Assembly (NCBI GenBank): GCA_038503075.1
Contig: JBCAML010000001.1
Location: forward strand, 3,472,001 to 3,536,000
DNA: 64,000 nucleotides
Reading direction: 5' to 3'
Source: Gyromitra esculenta
Lineage: Eukaryota; Ascomycota; Pezizomycetes; Pezizales; Discinaceae
Below, one piece after another: positions 23,303-34,710 of this stretch (position 1 is the first letter of the stretch; every line of letters begins with the position of its first letter). The translations under genes and the position numbers were made by a program. The notes under the pieces are model-generated. The model saw only the letters and a program-made list of their open reading frames with translations. It was not told the origin of the DNA and did not search any database.

Positions 23303-24836
23303 CTAAAGCTTCTGGTATTCTATGGGAAAAAGTCAGTACACTTCTCCCCAAAATATTGAAATTTAACGAGTAGCTAATGAAAAATATACCTAGTTTACCC
23401 TCCAACTTCTTCGCCTCCGCAACTTTACGGACAGCTTTAGACATATCATCCTGGTTGATAGCATCACGATCGTCGCGGATAGCAAAGAAACCAGCTTCCG
23501 TAATAACGTTTCTTAAATCAGCGCCATTAAGCTGGTCGCTCATCTTGACAATGCTTTCGTAGTCGATTTCTCCATCCTTTTGTACGCCTGCAGAGTGTAT
23601 CTTCAAAATCTCCATTCTTCCCACTTCGTTCGGCAGTGGGATTTCAATCTTCCTGTCTAATCGTCCAGCTCTCAATAGAGCAGGATCAAGGGTGTCTGGC
23701 CTGTTGGTCGCCATGATAATCTTGGTTTTGCCTAAGTAGTCAAAACCATCTAGTTGGTTGAGAAGCTCCATGAGCGTTCGTTGAATTTCACGATCTGCAG
23801 ATGTGCCCTCGCTGAATCTACGCCCACCGATAGCATCGATTTCGTCCATAAAGATAATGCACGGCTCGTGCTCTTTGGCATAACCAAACATCTCACGAAT
23901 GAGACGGGCAGATTCTCCGATATACTTGTCCACAATAGCAGATGAGACGACTAGAAAATGGCACGGGGTCAACAAAAACTATTGCCGGGTGTCAATGTCC
24001 AAAGCCCTTCTCACCTTTTAAGAAATTCGTCTCTAAGCTACTCGCCACCGCTCTCGCCAGAAGTGTCTTTCCTGTTCCTGGAGGGCCGTAGAGTAAAACA
24101 CCCTTTGGTGGCTTGATCCCGACTCTTAAAAACAGCTCTGGGTTCTTCAACGGCAGCTCAATGACTTCCCTCAACTCTCGAATCTGCTCGTTTAAACCTC
24201 CGATTCCACCGAAAGACACCTGACCCGGATCCTCAAGGGACATATTATAAACCAAGGGATCGACTTCGCGGGGCAGCATTCGCATGATGGTTAGGGTGGT
24301 CATATCAAGAGCTACACGGACACCTTGCTTAAGCTTCTCTTTATCGACTTTGGAGCGACAACCAACGACATAGCGGGGGCCGGAGGAAGCTGTATGACTA
24401 CTAATCAGCTCCATTGTTTTTTATTGGTTCCTAGAGATTGCCTGTGTAATAAAATGTCACCTTTTACGATAACTATTGATTTAAACATTAGCTTCAGAAC
24501 AGACGAAGAATCAGTGTTTCATCAAGAACCCAGCTCCAGGAGACTCAACACACATCGCTCATCATCCAGTTGCTTTAACACCTCTCCGATGATCTGGCCG
24601 ACGCTCTGCAAAGCCTTAATATTATCCTCTGTATGATCAAACTCCTTCTGCAGGTCCTTAAGCTCTGTCCGTAAGTTCTTTAATTTTGCATCCCATTCCC
24701 TGTGTTCCAGAAGCTTTGGGCGGCGTAGATAAGTTAGTAATATCCCCAGAGAATATATATGTTTTCCGAGTGATAGATAAAAAACCTTTTTTTTGAAGTC
24801 ACCAAGAGCCTTTTCTCGCTCCGGATTAGCGGCCAT
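23303..24836 (-). CDS. RPT4: 26S proteasome regulatory AAA-ATPase subunit 10B (Rpt4)
   Basis: Base-ring ATPase that unfolds and translocates substrates into the 20S core. Minus-strand exons: 24836-24786, 24713-24554, 24472-24461, 24389-24015, 23950-23390, 23319-23303; 391 residues, the family length. The N-terminal coiled coil is followed by an OB domain. Walker A GPPGTGKT, Walker B IIFMDEID and the arginine-finger region [21 protein letters not shown] are intact. The third exon is only 12 nt and supplies FIVK between DDER and [11 protein letters not shown]. The last exon, 17 nt, gives the end KLEYQKL. The first intron (72 nt) is stop-free and in frame. Confidence 0.97.
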
Positions 24837-25426
24837 GAAGTATGAATAGAGCGTCGAAGAGGAAGTATGAAGCTGCTGTTATTGGTAAATCCGTTGAAGA
24901 GTCCGAAACGCCAGCGTACAGTAGTTAATTACTGGAAACTATTGATGAGTTTATTGATGGAATAGATGGTAACGATGGCGATGGTGGGGGGCGTGAATGT
25001 GCTGACGGTTGATGACCATGATACGATATTCTAGAATAACTTCCGGAGCCTCCTCACCCCGTCTCTTGTAGAATTGTCGTTTTTAATTCCTATATCTACG
25101 TCAACCGTGCGTAATATTGATACCAGTAACAGTTCTTGGCTCTATTTCATTTGCCACCAAGTCCCTGTTCAGGGGCTGTGGAACACTGTCAAGAATACAT
25201 ATACAGGAATGGTTAGCTCTCTGCAACCCTCACCAGGTACGGCGAGGAATCAGTCCAGAAATTACTACCTCTACCATAACCACCACACTGCTTGGATTTT
25301 GTTTCTCGTCGGTGACTGGATCGTCAGCTCATTCTCTCCTTTTCTTCTCTGCTTATCTTCGGGATATTTTGGGAGCCTTGTTACTTCAGTTCCTACTATT
25401 AATCTTTGCGCGTTCACTATACTATC
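24837..25426. other. Divergent promoter region RPT4/desaturase
   Basis: 590 bp between divergent starts; no repeat or recognised element. Confidence 0.45.
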
Positions 25427-26762
25427 ATGGTCTCTGCCGTTGAAACTACTGTTATTGGCTCCAAAGAGGTTCTGAAGGATACCTCAACTGACTGGATCTG
25501 GGTATTTTATTTTTTTCTCTTTCTCAAATCTCTATTCTCAAATACGTCCTAATCCTGAATTGGCTATCGGTAGACTTACCAGGAAGAACCTCACCGAACC
25601 CGGAGGCACCAAATCATCAAAGCTCACCCCGAGGTATATCCTCTTTGCATTGCTAAATTTTTATAATGGCCCTCCTAATCGTTCGTCCATATTTTCCAGG
25701 TTACCAAACTATGCGGTCCTGAACCGCTTACGAAATATGTTGTACTTTTTGTTGTGTCTCTGCAAATTGGTTGCGCGTATCTCCTACAGAACACCCCTAT
25801 CTTCTCTTGGCCTTTCTTCCTCACCGCCTATATCATTGGAGCAACAGCAAACCAGAATACTTTCTTGGCGATCCACGAGATATCCCACAACCTCGCCTTC
25901 AAGTCCGCATCCGCAAACCGTGTTTTTGCTGTATTTGCGAATTTACCCATTGGCCTTCCATACAGCGCTGCCTTTCGGCCGTATCACTTGACCCATCACA
26001 AAGCTCTCGGTGTTGATGGTCTTGATACTGATCTTCCCACAAGGTTTGAGGCCATATTTCTCGACTCGATCTTGGGAAAGGCTTTTTTTTGCACTTTTCA
26101 GATTCTTTTCTATGCCTTACGGCCAATGATGGTCTTGACCTTACCCTTCACAAAGCTGCACCTTTTCAACCTTGTCGTACAGCTTGTTTTTGACTCAATC
26201 CTTGTCAAGACTTGTGGCTGGAATGCCCTTGCCTATCTGATTATGAGCAGTTTCCTTGCTGGGAGCTTGCACCCCTGCGCCGGCCATTTTATCGCCGAAC
26301 ATGTGGGGATCCCCCATTTGCCACATCGTTCCGTATGGTTCTCCTCAAACTAATTTAATTTACCTGCCTATTCAGTATGTCTTCGAGAAACAATCACCAT
26401 CACCAAGGAATGATGTTTCCGCCAGCGGGTTACCTGTGGAAACATATTCCTATTACGGTCCCCTGAACTTCTTTACCTACAACGTAGGTCTGCACAATGA
26501 ACACCACGACTTTCCTGCCATCCCATGGACTCGTCTACCCAAACTGCGTCAAATTGCTAGTGAATTTTATGAGCCCCTCCCAACTCATACCAGCTGGTCA
26601 TACGTAATCTGGCAGTTCATCTGGGACAGTGACGTTTCACTCTGGTCAAGAGTCAAGCGGGAGCAGCAAGTGAAGGGAGATCGAAAGGTTGAAGCGGAGT
26701 GGACTAAAGAAGAGCTGGAAGGTACTACCGGCGTTGAAGGTGGATCGAAAAAGAAAGTTTAG
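25427..26762 (+). CDS. Sphingolipid delta-4 desaturase (DES/DEGS family)
   Basis: Membrane di-iron enzyme that introduces the delta-4 double bond in dihydroceramide, feeding glucosylceramide synthesis; expected in the ER. Exons: 25427-25501, 25574-25633, 25700-26302, 26376-26762; 374 residues. The N-terminal Lipid_DES signature has TYQEEPHRTRR and IIKAHPEVTKL. Three histidine boxes are visible: HEISHN, HLTHH and NEHHDF. Hydrophobic segments flank them. The first intron follows codon 25. The Lys-rich tail ends SKKKV, an ER-retrieval-like ending. Confidence 0.95.
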
Positions 26763-27172
26763 TGGGAGGCTCCCATAATACACATGGCGTGATTAGGTGG
26801 GGACACGGTTTGCATCTGTTTACGGTGTTTTATTGTATTAGAGTGGTTATCTATTTTCGCTAGAAGCCAATTTTCACATATATTAATTCAAGGAAATGAT
26901 TGGAACGAGAACCCGTCTAGGTTTTTTTTTTTTTTGTTAAATCATAGTTTCATTGTTGAAGAACCCGTCTAGGTATTCTATCTATGCATATACATGTATC
27001 CAAGCTTACATTGCAAAATGCAAAACGCACGATGAGGACACAGAAGGCTATTCTATGGAATGACCGGACTTTGGAAATGAAAACAACGAACTCTTATCGA
27101 CCAACAAAAAAAGAATGAGGATTAAAAGAAACACCACTTCCCTCCCTCCTAATGACACTTACTCCCACTTAT
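26763..27172. other. Convergent intergenic region with a small retroposon
   Basis: 410 bp between the desaturase and riboflavin kinase 3' ends. It contains the retroposon-like insert at 26908-26974 and a TACATGTA at 26991-26998. Confidence 0.5.
26908..26974 (-). mobile_element. Tiny retroposed insert with 15-bp target duplication
   Basis: A 37-bp insert (26923-26959) starts with a T-run and reads GTTAAATCATAGTTTCATTG. It is flanked by perfect 15-bp direct repeats AGAACCCGTCTAGGT (26908-26922 and 26960-26974). Read on the minus strand it is a short sequence ending in poly-A. The same end sequence occurs at 44832. This is the signature of a strongly 5'-truncated element inserted by target-primed reverse transcription. 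Confidence 0.7.
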
Positions 27173-27709
27173 CTAGACTTCAATACCGAAATCTGTTAAA
27201 TACTTATCCTCCCTAAACACTCTATACCCCTCTCGCTCCAGACTATTAACCCCCACCCTAATATCCATCTTAATATCTTCAATCAACGCCTCCTTGCTCA
27301 CATAGTCATACTCTGGCCTGATGAACCCTAATATGACCAGATTCATGCGCACGCCGTAAAAGTCCTCGGGGAACGAATGCACAATGTGTACTTCGACGGA
27401 ACGGACCGTATTCTTGTAAAACGGGTTCCAGCCGATCGACATAACCATAGGGAATATGGCGCCTTTTTTCTTGGTGCTTTCGCTATCTAAATCGAGCCCT
27501 GCAAAACCATAGTAGACGCCGCTCTCGATCGACTCGCAGCCCCCAACTTTGAGACCTTCGATTGGAATATTGGCTGTGGGTATCTGCAACTCTTTGGAGC
27601 CTCGTCCAAAACCTTTGACGACAGGTCCTGACAGACGAAGTGGGAAGGGTGGTGAAGGTCCCTCTTCGGGTCCGACTATGAGGGAACGTTCGGTTGCGGG
27701 TGCACGCAT
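27173..27709 (-). CDS. FMN1: Riboflavin kinase
   Basis: ATP:riboflavin 5'-phosphotransferase, which makes FMN. One exon, 178 residues, full family length. The flavokinase signature [17 protein letters not shown] carries the conserved PTAN (Thr and Asn bind MgATP). [27 protein letters not shown] and the catalytic-Glu region [16 protein letters not shown] follow. The start [10 protein letters not shown] has no in-frame alternative before the domain. Confidence 0.95.
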   Translation of the reverse strand: MRAPATERSLIVGPEEGPSPPFPLRLSGPVVKGFGRGSKELQIPTANIPIEGLKVGGCESIESGVYYGFAGLDLDSESTKKKGAIFPMVMSIGWNPFYKNTVRSVEVHIVHSFPEDFYGVRMNLVILGFIRPEYDYVSKEALIEDIKMDIRVGVNSLEREGYRVFREDKYLTDFGIEV

Positions 27710-28396
27710 GGTTTCTCTAAGAACGAGGTTTGATGTCTTTCGTGGAACCGAAATGTTGTGGCTATCTCAACCTATTCTTTCCGTACAGGGTTTTAGTAGG
27801 GTATTGGCAAAGGGTGTTATCGAAATGGCAAATGCGCATGTTTGGAGCGGGGCTACCAAAGAGCCGGGTTTGTGGTATCGGGACATCCCACCCTACACAT
27901 AATATGGTGATATTTTTCCAATTTATTTATACCGCCTCCCTCCCCCTCCCCACGACAAAATTAAACAATACTGGCCACATCCAAGGAAAAAGTTTACCAT
28001 CAAATCCTAATATTCACACCCCCAGTTTTGAAAATACCAAAGTGTTGAGCGCTTGAATGTAAAGACGCAGAAGAAAAAAAAATCACAAGCACGAAAAAAT
28101 CACAAGCAAAACCAATCCTAGTAAACCATACTAAAAGGCTCCTTTCCAGGACAATAACATCTGATAACAAGCCTAGTACCCACATTGAAAGAGAGGATAC
28201 AGATATAGGAATGGAACCCTCCTGTCCACCTTGTAGAGTACAGAGATAAGAGAAGAGAAAGTAATACCGTAAAATAATGGAAATACCACCATCAAACACG
28301 ACCAAAGTATCCAGCACGTTACGCCACTTCAGGGGGTCAGACAAATGAAACGTATCAAAAGAATGTGAGTTTTGGAGCCGTCCAGTGGTATAACGA
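27710..28396. other. Intergenic region FMN1-SCS2
   Basis: 690 bp between tandem minus-strand genes: the FMN1 promoter and SCS2 3' flank. No gene or repeat recognised. Confidence 0.45.
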
Positions 28397-29671
28397 TCAA
28401 AAGAACAGGTATGCCAATAAAAAGGCTACCAAGCACAAAGCAGCACAAATCTTAACAGATATACCTTCTGGTGGATGGGTAGTCAAGTTCATGCCGGAAG
28501 TTTCCTCAGTAACGTGCGAACCAGGGTTCGAGGCTATCACGGAGGCCCCGCGCCGGCGAAGATCATCTTGTTTAAGTTGTTCCTGCAATCTAGCAATGGT
28601 AGTCTTTGCTTCAGCCAGCTGAGATGCCAAATCGTGGCTACCACTGCTTGAGCTAGGAGTACCAAACGTAGGGCCGGGAACAGTTCGATCACCTGTAGAT
28701 TCAAGTTTGGGTTCAAACTTGGAAACTGGGCCGACAGGCGGTGCAGCAGGTTCATCCGATGGTGTGGGGTCGATGTACGGTGGGGGAGATGAGCTGGATT
28801 GGTCGAACTTTACATTCATAAGCCACTTTACACTGTTTCAGGGATTGGGTTTACGAAGCAGAATTGCATTGATCAACTCACCGTATCAATAGGTTCTCCG
28901 TTGAAGATGGGGGTAGGATTCTCGCCAGGCTCAAGAAACACTACGCGGATCTTCTTCTCCTGGATGGCAGACTTTTCATGCTTTTCAACAAGAGCCCACT
29001 GGCGACAGAGTTAGAAACCAAGCCACTTTCAAGGGCATATCAGAATGGAACCTCACAATCTGTTGAACGCTGTTGTACTCCTTATCTGCGGTAATAACGA
29101 CGGACTGGACAAGAAATTTGTCACGGCATTTGTAACCAGCTGGAGGATCTTCCTTCATTGCTTGGAGAAGTACTATGTGTGGTGTTAGTTTTTCCGGATA
29201 ATATTTGGCAGAAAGTGGATTTGGATACCTTGAACTTCGACATCTTTTCCAGCCTCTATACGCCCGGAGTTTGGTCTCACGCAGTACCTGGCCCACTACT
29301 CAGCAACAGAACTTCCAACAAAACCTAAAACCGATGTGAACACTCACTGTTTGGGTGCGGTTGTCTTGACCTGACCAAACGCTTAGAGGTTAGTGATGAT
29401 TTCGGAGAGTAGTAGATTTTGGAAAGTAGCGAACCTTAAAAGCAACCGGGTCGCGATTATTGTTCCTAATGCGGAGTGTTCGAACTACTTCGTGGTTGAA
29501 GGGGCCTAGTTTCAGAGACGTGTATTAGCAGCCGTCGGAGAATATTTCCTCTTGTGCTTTTCGCTCTTAAAGCTAAAAAAATATAAAATAATAATATCAA
29601 GATAATAGTGAAAATAAAAGTTTTGCCTTACGTTCAAAGCCCAACTCGACGGGGTCAAGTTCGATACTCAT
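28397..29671 (-). CDS. SCS2: VAP-family ER membrane protein (MSP domain)
   Basis: ER tail-anchored receptor for FFAT-motif proteins, making contact sites for lipid transfer. Minus-strand exons: 29671-29632, 29505-29435, 29370-29348, 29287-29229, 29172-29057, 28998-28882, then about 28825-28397; about 284 residues. The MSP domain covers the first 120 residues (RPFNHEVVRTLRIRNNN, VKTTAPKQYCVRPNSGRIE, CRDKFLVQSVVIT). A Ser/Pro-rich linker, a coiled coil (ASQLAEAKTTIARLQEQL) and a C-terminal tail anchor (CAALCLVAFLLAYLFF) follow. The acceptor of the last exon may be 28825 or 28807; both keep frame. Confidence 0.92.
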
Positions 29672-30411
29672 ATTTGGCGACACTTGGTGTTTGTCAGCGT
29701 TAGAGGGAAGTTAAGATTCAGTTTGAAACTAAGTGATGGGACGGGAACAAGGATCTAGAGGTGCTAGTAGCCGTAGTGGAGGGAAAGGTAATTTTGCAGT
29801 TATAGTTTCTGGGGGAGGAGAAGGGAGTACAGTTGTGGTTGTGGGTGCTATGGTGTTTGCGGAGGTGGTAGTTATGATGGCGTCGACGACTATGGGGGGT
29901 TGGAAGGCTGTATGTAGATAGTGGATGTTAATGCTTAAGGGGTGGTGGTGGGAACGAGTTGGTGAGGGAGAGAACAGTATGCGGTAGCAGTGTATGTGTG
30001 AGGTCAGCACGAGTAAATATCGCGATGGATGTCTATTCGGCTTCTTGTTCTCTGGCTTCCTGGCTTCTGCGCTTGTGTCTGAGATTGTCTTGTCGGTCTG
30101 GCAGTTCTGCTGTCCGTTGCTGCTGCGTGGTCTGCAAACTGGCACTCGCTCATTTGGGCAACCATGAGCCTCATCTTTCAATGCGCCACATCTCTATTGG
30201 GCAAAGTCTCCCCCACATCATCCGCCACGCCACACCCCGCGTTTCCCTTACGTGACGTCGCCTGCCACCCCGTTTCTAAGTGTTCCAACTTTCCACCCCA
30301 CCTCCGTACCCCACTGCTGTTCACCTGATTGTTCGTCAAAAATAACCACCTACCTCTTTTCAGAACCAACCATCATTTATCCCCCTACCGTCCCTTGCAT
30401 CGATCGCAGCT
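29672..30411. other. Divergent promoter region SCS2/UBX gene
   Basis: 740 bp between divergent starts; no repeat or coding signal recognised. Confidence 0.45.
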
Positions 30412-31689
30412 ATGGCTCAGGGCGATTATGATCAGCTTGTTGAAATGGGATTCGATGCTGAGCGTGCCACTTTGGCCGTCAAGAGAACCAAGAGCTGTAA
30501 GTCATACGGCTTGTTTCACTGACTCTTTGGGATGAGGAAGACCCATTGACCAGCAATGCAGTTAATAGTGCTCTTACTTGGCTTGTAGAGAACCAAGATA
30601 CTCCCGTAGAAACACTCAAGGGTACTACCGGACGAACCAGCTTATCGTCCTCCGCTGCTTCAGGCGGAAACGATTATGATGGGGACGAAAAACCCGAAGT
30701 TCCCGGTACTGCTGCTAGCATTAAATGTTCTGATTGCGGCAAGTTATTCTCGAGTAAAGACCGTGCACAATATCACGCCACGAGAACGTAAGCTTTGGCT
30801 CCGACTTGGGCTGACAGCGTCCTGAAAAATGGAAAACAGTTTTGCTAACTCCGAACCTAGTGAACACATAAACTTTGAGGAGTCTACCGAAATAATCAAA
30901 CCCCTAACAGAGGACGAGAAAGCAGCTAAGCTCCAGGAGCTTCGCGAGAGGTGTGTCTTTTTATCATTTTCTCATGGACTCCCAAGCTACGTAATATTAA
31001 CAGTGGTCAATAGATTAGCAGAAAAAAAAGCTACTCAAGCCATCAAAGACCGGGAGGAACAGAAAAAGAACGAGGCACAGGCTCTATATAACCAATTCCG
31101 AAAGTATTTGCTAATTTCTCTATAGTTAATCCGCCGCAAAAAGGGACAAGATTCCGACAAAATTAAAGAGGAACTCAGGAAGAAGGAACAACTCAAAGAA
31201 GTCGAAAAACGAAAACGCGAGAAGATTGAAGATGCCGCAGCCAAGGAGAGAGTTAGACAACAAATTAAAGAGACACAGGAGTTACGAAAACAACAGGCAG
31301 AACGAGAGAAAGCCCAAAGAGAGGGACGGATCATTGAGGAACAACGCCCCGAACCCGCAAAACCTACAGCTCCCAAGACATCTTCGTCTCACACAGAAAC
31401 ACGTCTTCAGCTTCGCTTACCATCAGGTCCGCCATTGATCAAGACCTTTTCAGTTGATACCACCTTGTTTGAGGTTGCAGCAGCTGTAAAAGCAGAACGG
31501 GGTAAAATATATATCCATATATCTTTCTACAGTTTGGATACAATGGCATTACTAACCCCGCCCATAGGTGTGGAAGTTACATCAATTACCATGGCATTTC
31601 CTCGTAAGGTTTATCAACAAGGTATCGATTTTGGGCAAACTCTTAAGGAAGCTGGGATGGTGCCATCATGTGCATTGGTCGTCACTTGA
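30412..31689 (+). CDS. UBA-UBX domain protein (UBXN1/SAKS1-like)
   Basis: p97/Cdc48 adaptor that links ubiquitylated clients to the segregase. Exons: 30412-30496, 30562-30787, 30861-30950, 31014-31074, 31126-31501, 31568-31689; 319 residues. The N-terminal UBA domain has the MGF loop (QLVEMGFDAERA). A C2H2-like SIKCSDCGKLFSSKDRAQYHATRTEH unit (Cys-x2-Cys, then His-x4-His) follows. Next are a long basic coiled coil and a C-terminal UBX domain (TRLQLRLPSG ... DFGQTLKEAGMVPSCALVV). The intron after QKKNE has a GC donor (GAG|GCACAG). The only GT alternative would give a 22-nt intron, too short to splice. Confidence 0.88.
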
Positions 31690-31880
31690 AAATACCACCC
31701 AGAAGGGATGACGACAGGTGCGGCGATAACAACTTTAATTGGTTTCGATGACTTGTTTATTTGGAGGGCGTAAAAGGAGTTGCAAGAATATTTTTCTAGA
31801 ACACGACAAGCGAAAAAGAGAAGCCATCAGGTTGCTACCCAATATAAAAGTCTTCTTTTGTTTTTTAGACAGACGCCGCT

Positions 31881-33678
31881 TCACCGCGACTCAAGTATTT
31901 TTCGATAATAGGATACTTTTTTTTTGGTTAGCTAGTTAACACCCCCAAAAAAAAAACCGGAAAATCCTACCAGTTTCCTTCAATCCTTCATCCACTGAAA
32001 CACGTGGCTCCCAGCCAAGCCGTTCTTTAGCTCTTGATATCTCTGGTTTCCGTCTTTGTGGATCATCAGTAACGGCAGGCAGATATACCACCTTCAAGGT
32101 AGATGGTTGATCCTTCTGCTCACTAACAAGCCCAATAACCATATCTGCAAATTCCTTGATGGTGAATTCCTGTGGGTTTCCCAAATTGACGGGCTCGGTA
32201 CAATTGCTAGCCATCAAAGCAATGAGACCGTCTACTAAATCATGTACATACTGGAAGGACCTTGTTGCAGATCCGCTACCGTAGACAGTGATGTCCTCGT
32301 CCCGCAACGCCTGCAGGATAAAGTTAGACACCACCCTTCCATCGTTCCAGTTCATACGTGGACCTACTCTTGTCAGAATTAAGACAAAACAGACAACAGA
32401 AAACATCGACCGAAATCAACAACCCATCCTTAGATGTATAGTTATGACACTATCAAGAGCACAAACAGGCAGAGAAAGAGCGATTTATCAGAGCGTACCG
32501 AAGGTATTAAAGATGCGAGCAACGCGCACATCCACTCCGTCCTGGCGTACGTAGCTATATGCCAGGGCCTCCGCCACGCGTTTCCCTTCATCGTAGCAAG
32601 CGCGCGGACCAACACAATTGACGTGACCCCAATATTCTTCATTTTGCGGATGTTCTTCAGGAGAACCATATATCTCCGAGGTACTGGCAAGAAGGAAACG
32701 TGCCTTCACGCGTTTGGCAAGTCCAAGCATGTTGTGTCTAAAAGGAAGAAACCAACAGCGAAAAGCAATTAAAATCGTAAGCCTTCCGTATCAATGAAAA
32801 TCATCCTTTCCTTTTTTTTGTCCCTCCACTTGTAGTTTATACCCTCCTTATTTCTCCTTTTCTTCTTTCTTTGAATCGCATTTTGCAGTGATAGGGCAGC
32901 ATACGTTCCGAAGAAACCAGTCTTCAATGTCTTGACCGGATTTGACTGATAATGTACCGGACTAGCGGGGCAAGCCAGATGGTATATCTGATCAACTTCC
33001 ACGAGAAGTGGGTTCACAACATCGTGGCTAAATTTCGAAAAGGAAGTTTAAATAGTCATCCTGTCTTGTAAGAAGCAATTCTTTCTTTAATTCGATAGTA
33101 GTCTAAGAATAGAAGGCAGACTGGGGTATAGCGGAAGTCGGATAATAATATAATTTCCTGCATACCGTATCATTTCGAAATTTGGATGGCCGATCCAGTG
33201 GGCGATGTTTGACTTAGAACCTGTGAAATAGTTGTCGACACAGATAACATCGTGACCCATGAGCATGAGACGGTCTACTAGATGGGACCCCACAAAGCCA
33301 GCACCCTACAGAATTTCCAAAAAGTATAAACCAAATATTCAATCGTAGTGAAGAAAGAGGTGCTTTCAGGAATATAGCTGTCCCGCTGGGGTGGACATCT
33401 GTGAAAGTAGAAGAAAAATAACTTTAATCATCACTTACACCAGTCACCAAGATTCGTTTCTTGCTTAACGGATTTATTTTTTTGACGGGTGGAAAATTTG
33501 GTTGAGTCCTCGGGAAAGTAATGGACGAGTCGTTTACTTGGCCCCTAGGTGTCATATTGTCGAGATACAGAGAACGTAAAACATCCAGAGGAATTTCCCC
33601 GCCAACCAGGCGATTAATCCCTGGTTGATTCTCGGGCGCTGCACAGCCTGTAGGGCTACCGAGTATGCTGGTGTTCAT
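31881..33678 (-). CDS. UXS1: UDP-glucuronate decarboxylase (UDP-xylose synthase)
   Basis: NAD-dependent short-chain dehydrogenase that converts UDP-glucuronate to UDP-xylose. Minus-strand exons: 33678-33439, 33305-33166, 33027-32905, 32737-32499, 32363-31971, 31915-31881; 389 residues, all phases fit. The Rossmann motif [10 protein letters not shown] is split by the first intron. The catalytic YxxxK is CYDEGKR. The core reads [33 protein letters not shown] and [11 protein letters not shown]. The last 35-nt exon gives the ending [13 protein letters not shown]. There is no N-terminal membrane segment, so a soluble enzyme is expected. Confidence 0.94.
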
Positions 33679-34710
33679 TTTTAGAGGGAGGTAAACGAAC
33701 TTGTTCAGGGCAGTGATTAATAAAGATGTAAGAGCCGAGCTCAGCTGTTGTTATGGTAAGATTTTTTTGATTGCTGTGGTTGTTGGCAAGGCTTGAGGTC
33801 TTTGTTGTGGAGAATGTGTTTTCTCTTGGTGCTGGAGGCTGAGGTTCTGCCTCAGCAACGGGCTGCTACAAGTGGACCGTGCACCGGGGAAGAGGCAACC
33901 AGAAAACTTCACGGGATCTGCAGCAGATTATGTGTTGGACTCGATTCTCTAACACAGAGAACCTTCGAGGGGTACAAAAAGATACACCAAAAATAATGTG
34001 TGTCTAGAGTATAATTTGTAATGGGGGAAATATTGTGGGTTATTCGCTAATAGCTGAGATACTTGAAGATTACTCGTAGGAAGTTTGTAGGCATGGAAGT
34101 GCAGGAAGTTGTTGGTTAGCTAAGACGGTGAGCTACTGCAAGTGATTCCTGTCCGTTTACGGGTTTTTCATAATAGCTTTTTCTCTTTCAATCTGGGAAA
34201 AAAGGATAAAGCAGCGTTGTTGGCTGTCATCGTTTGTTTTACACCAGGCAAGCGCCACACATCCATGATATGATGGTCCACAACCCATCCAGTGAGATCC
34301 TGGATACCACTGGAATCTGCATCCTTCCTTCCATCCCACCATCCAGTACCATCCACAATCCTTCCTTCCTTCCTACTACAAGAAACCCTTCTCTCTTTTC
34401 CCTCCCTTCCCCCCTCCCGCTCACTCCTCTCCTTCCTCCCTCCCTTTTTCCCTCTCACTCACCCTTTTCTTTCCTCCTTCCCCTCTTAATCTTCTTACAA
34501 CCCTCTTTTCTTCTTTCTCTAATCATTCTCGTATATCCATACAACCCTTCAGTTTCTCTCCCTCTCCCTCCCCCCCCCCAAACTCCTCTTTCTCCCTCCA
34601 AACTTCCTCCCCCCGTCATCATCACCACAACACCGCCACTACCATCATCGCCAGCATCACCACTCCTCCCTCGTCTCAACTTTCTTCGAAACCCCCGCCA
34701 AGCATCTCGA
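33679..34710. other. Divergent promoter region UXS1/STS1 with long pyrimidine tract
   Basis: About 1 kb between divergent starts. From about 34350 to 34610 the plus strand is almost all C and T, with many CCTTCC and TTCC repeats, ending about 100 bp before the STS1 ATG. Such CT tracts are common in fungal promoters and 5' leaders. Open frames through the tract are low-complexity and not credible genes. Confidence 0.55.

Noticed and set aside
31103..31125. 22-nt GT-AG intron in the UBX gene
   Set aside because: Too short for the spliceosome; the GC-AG intron 31075-31125 restores the conserved coiled coil.
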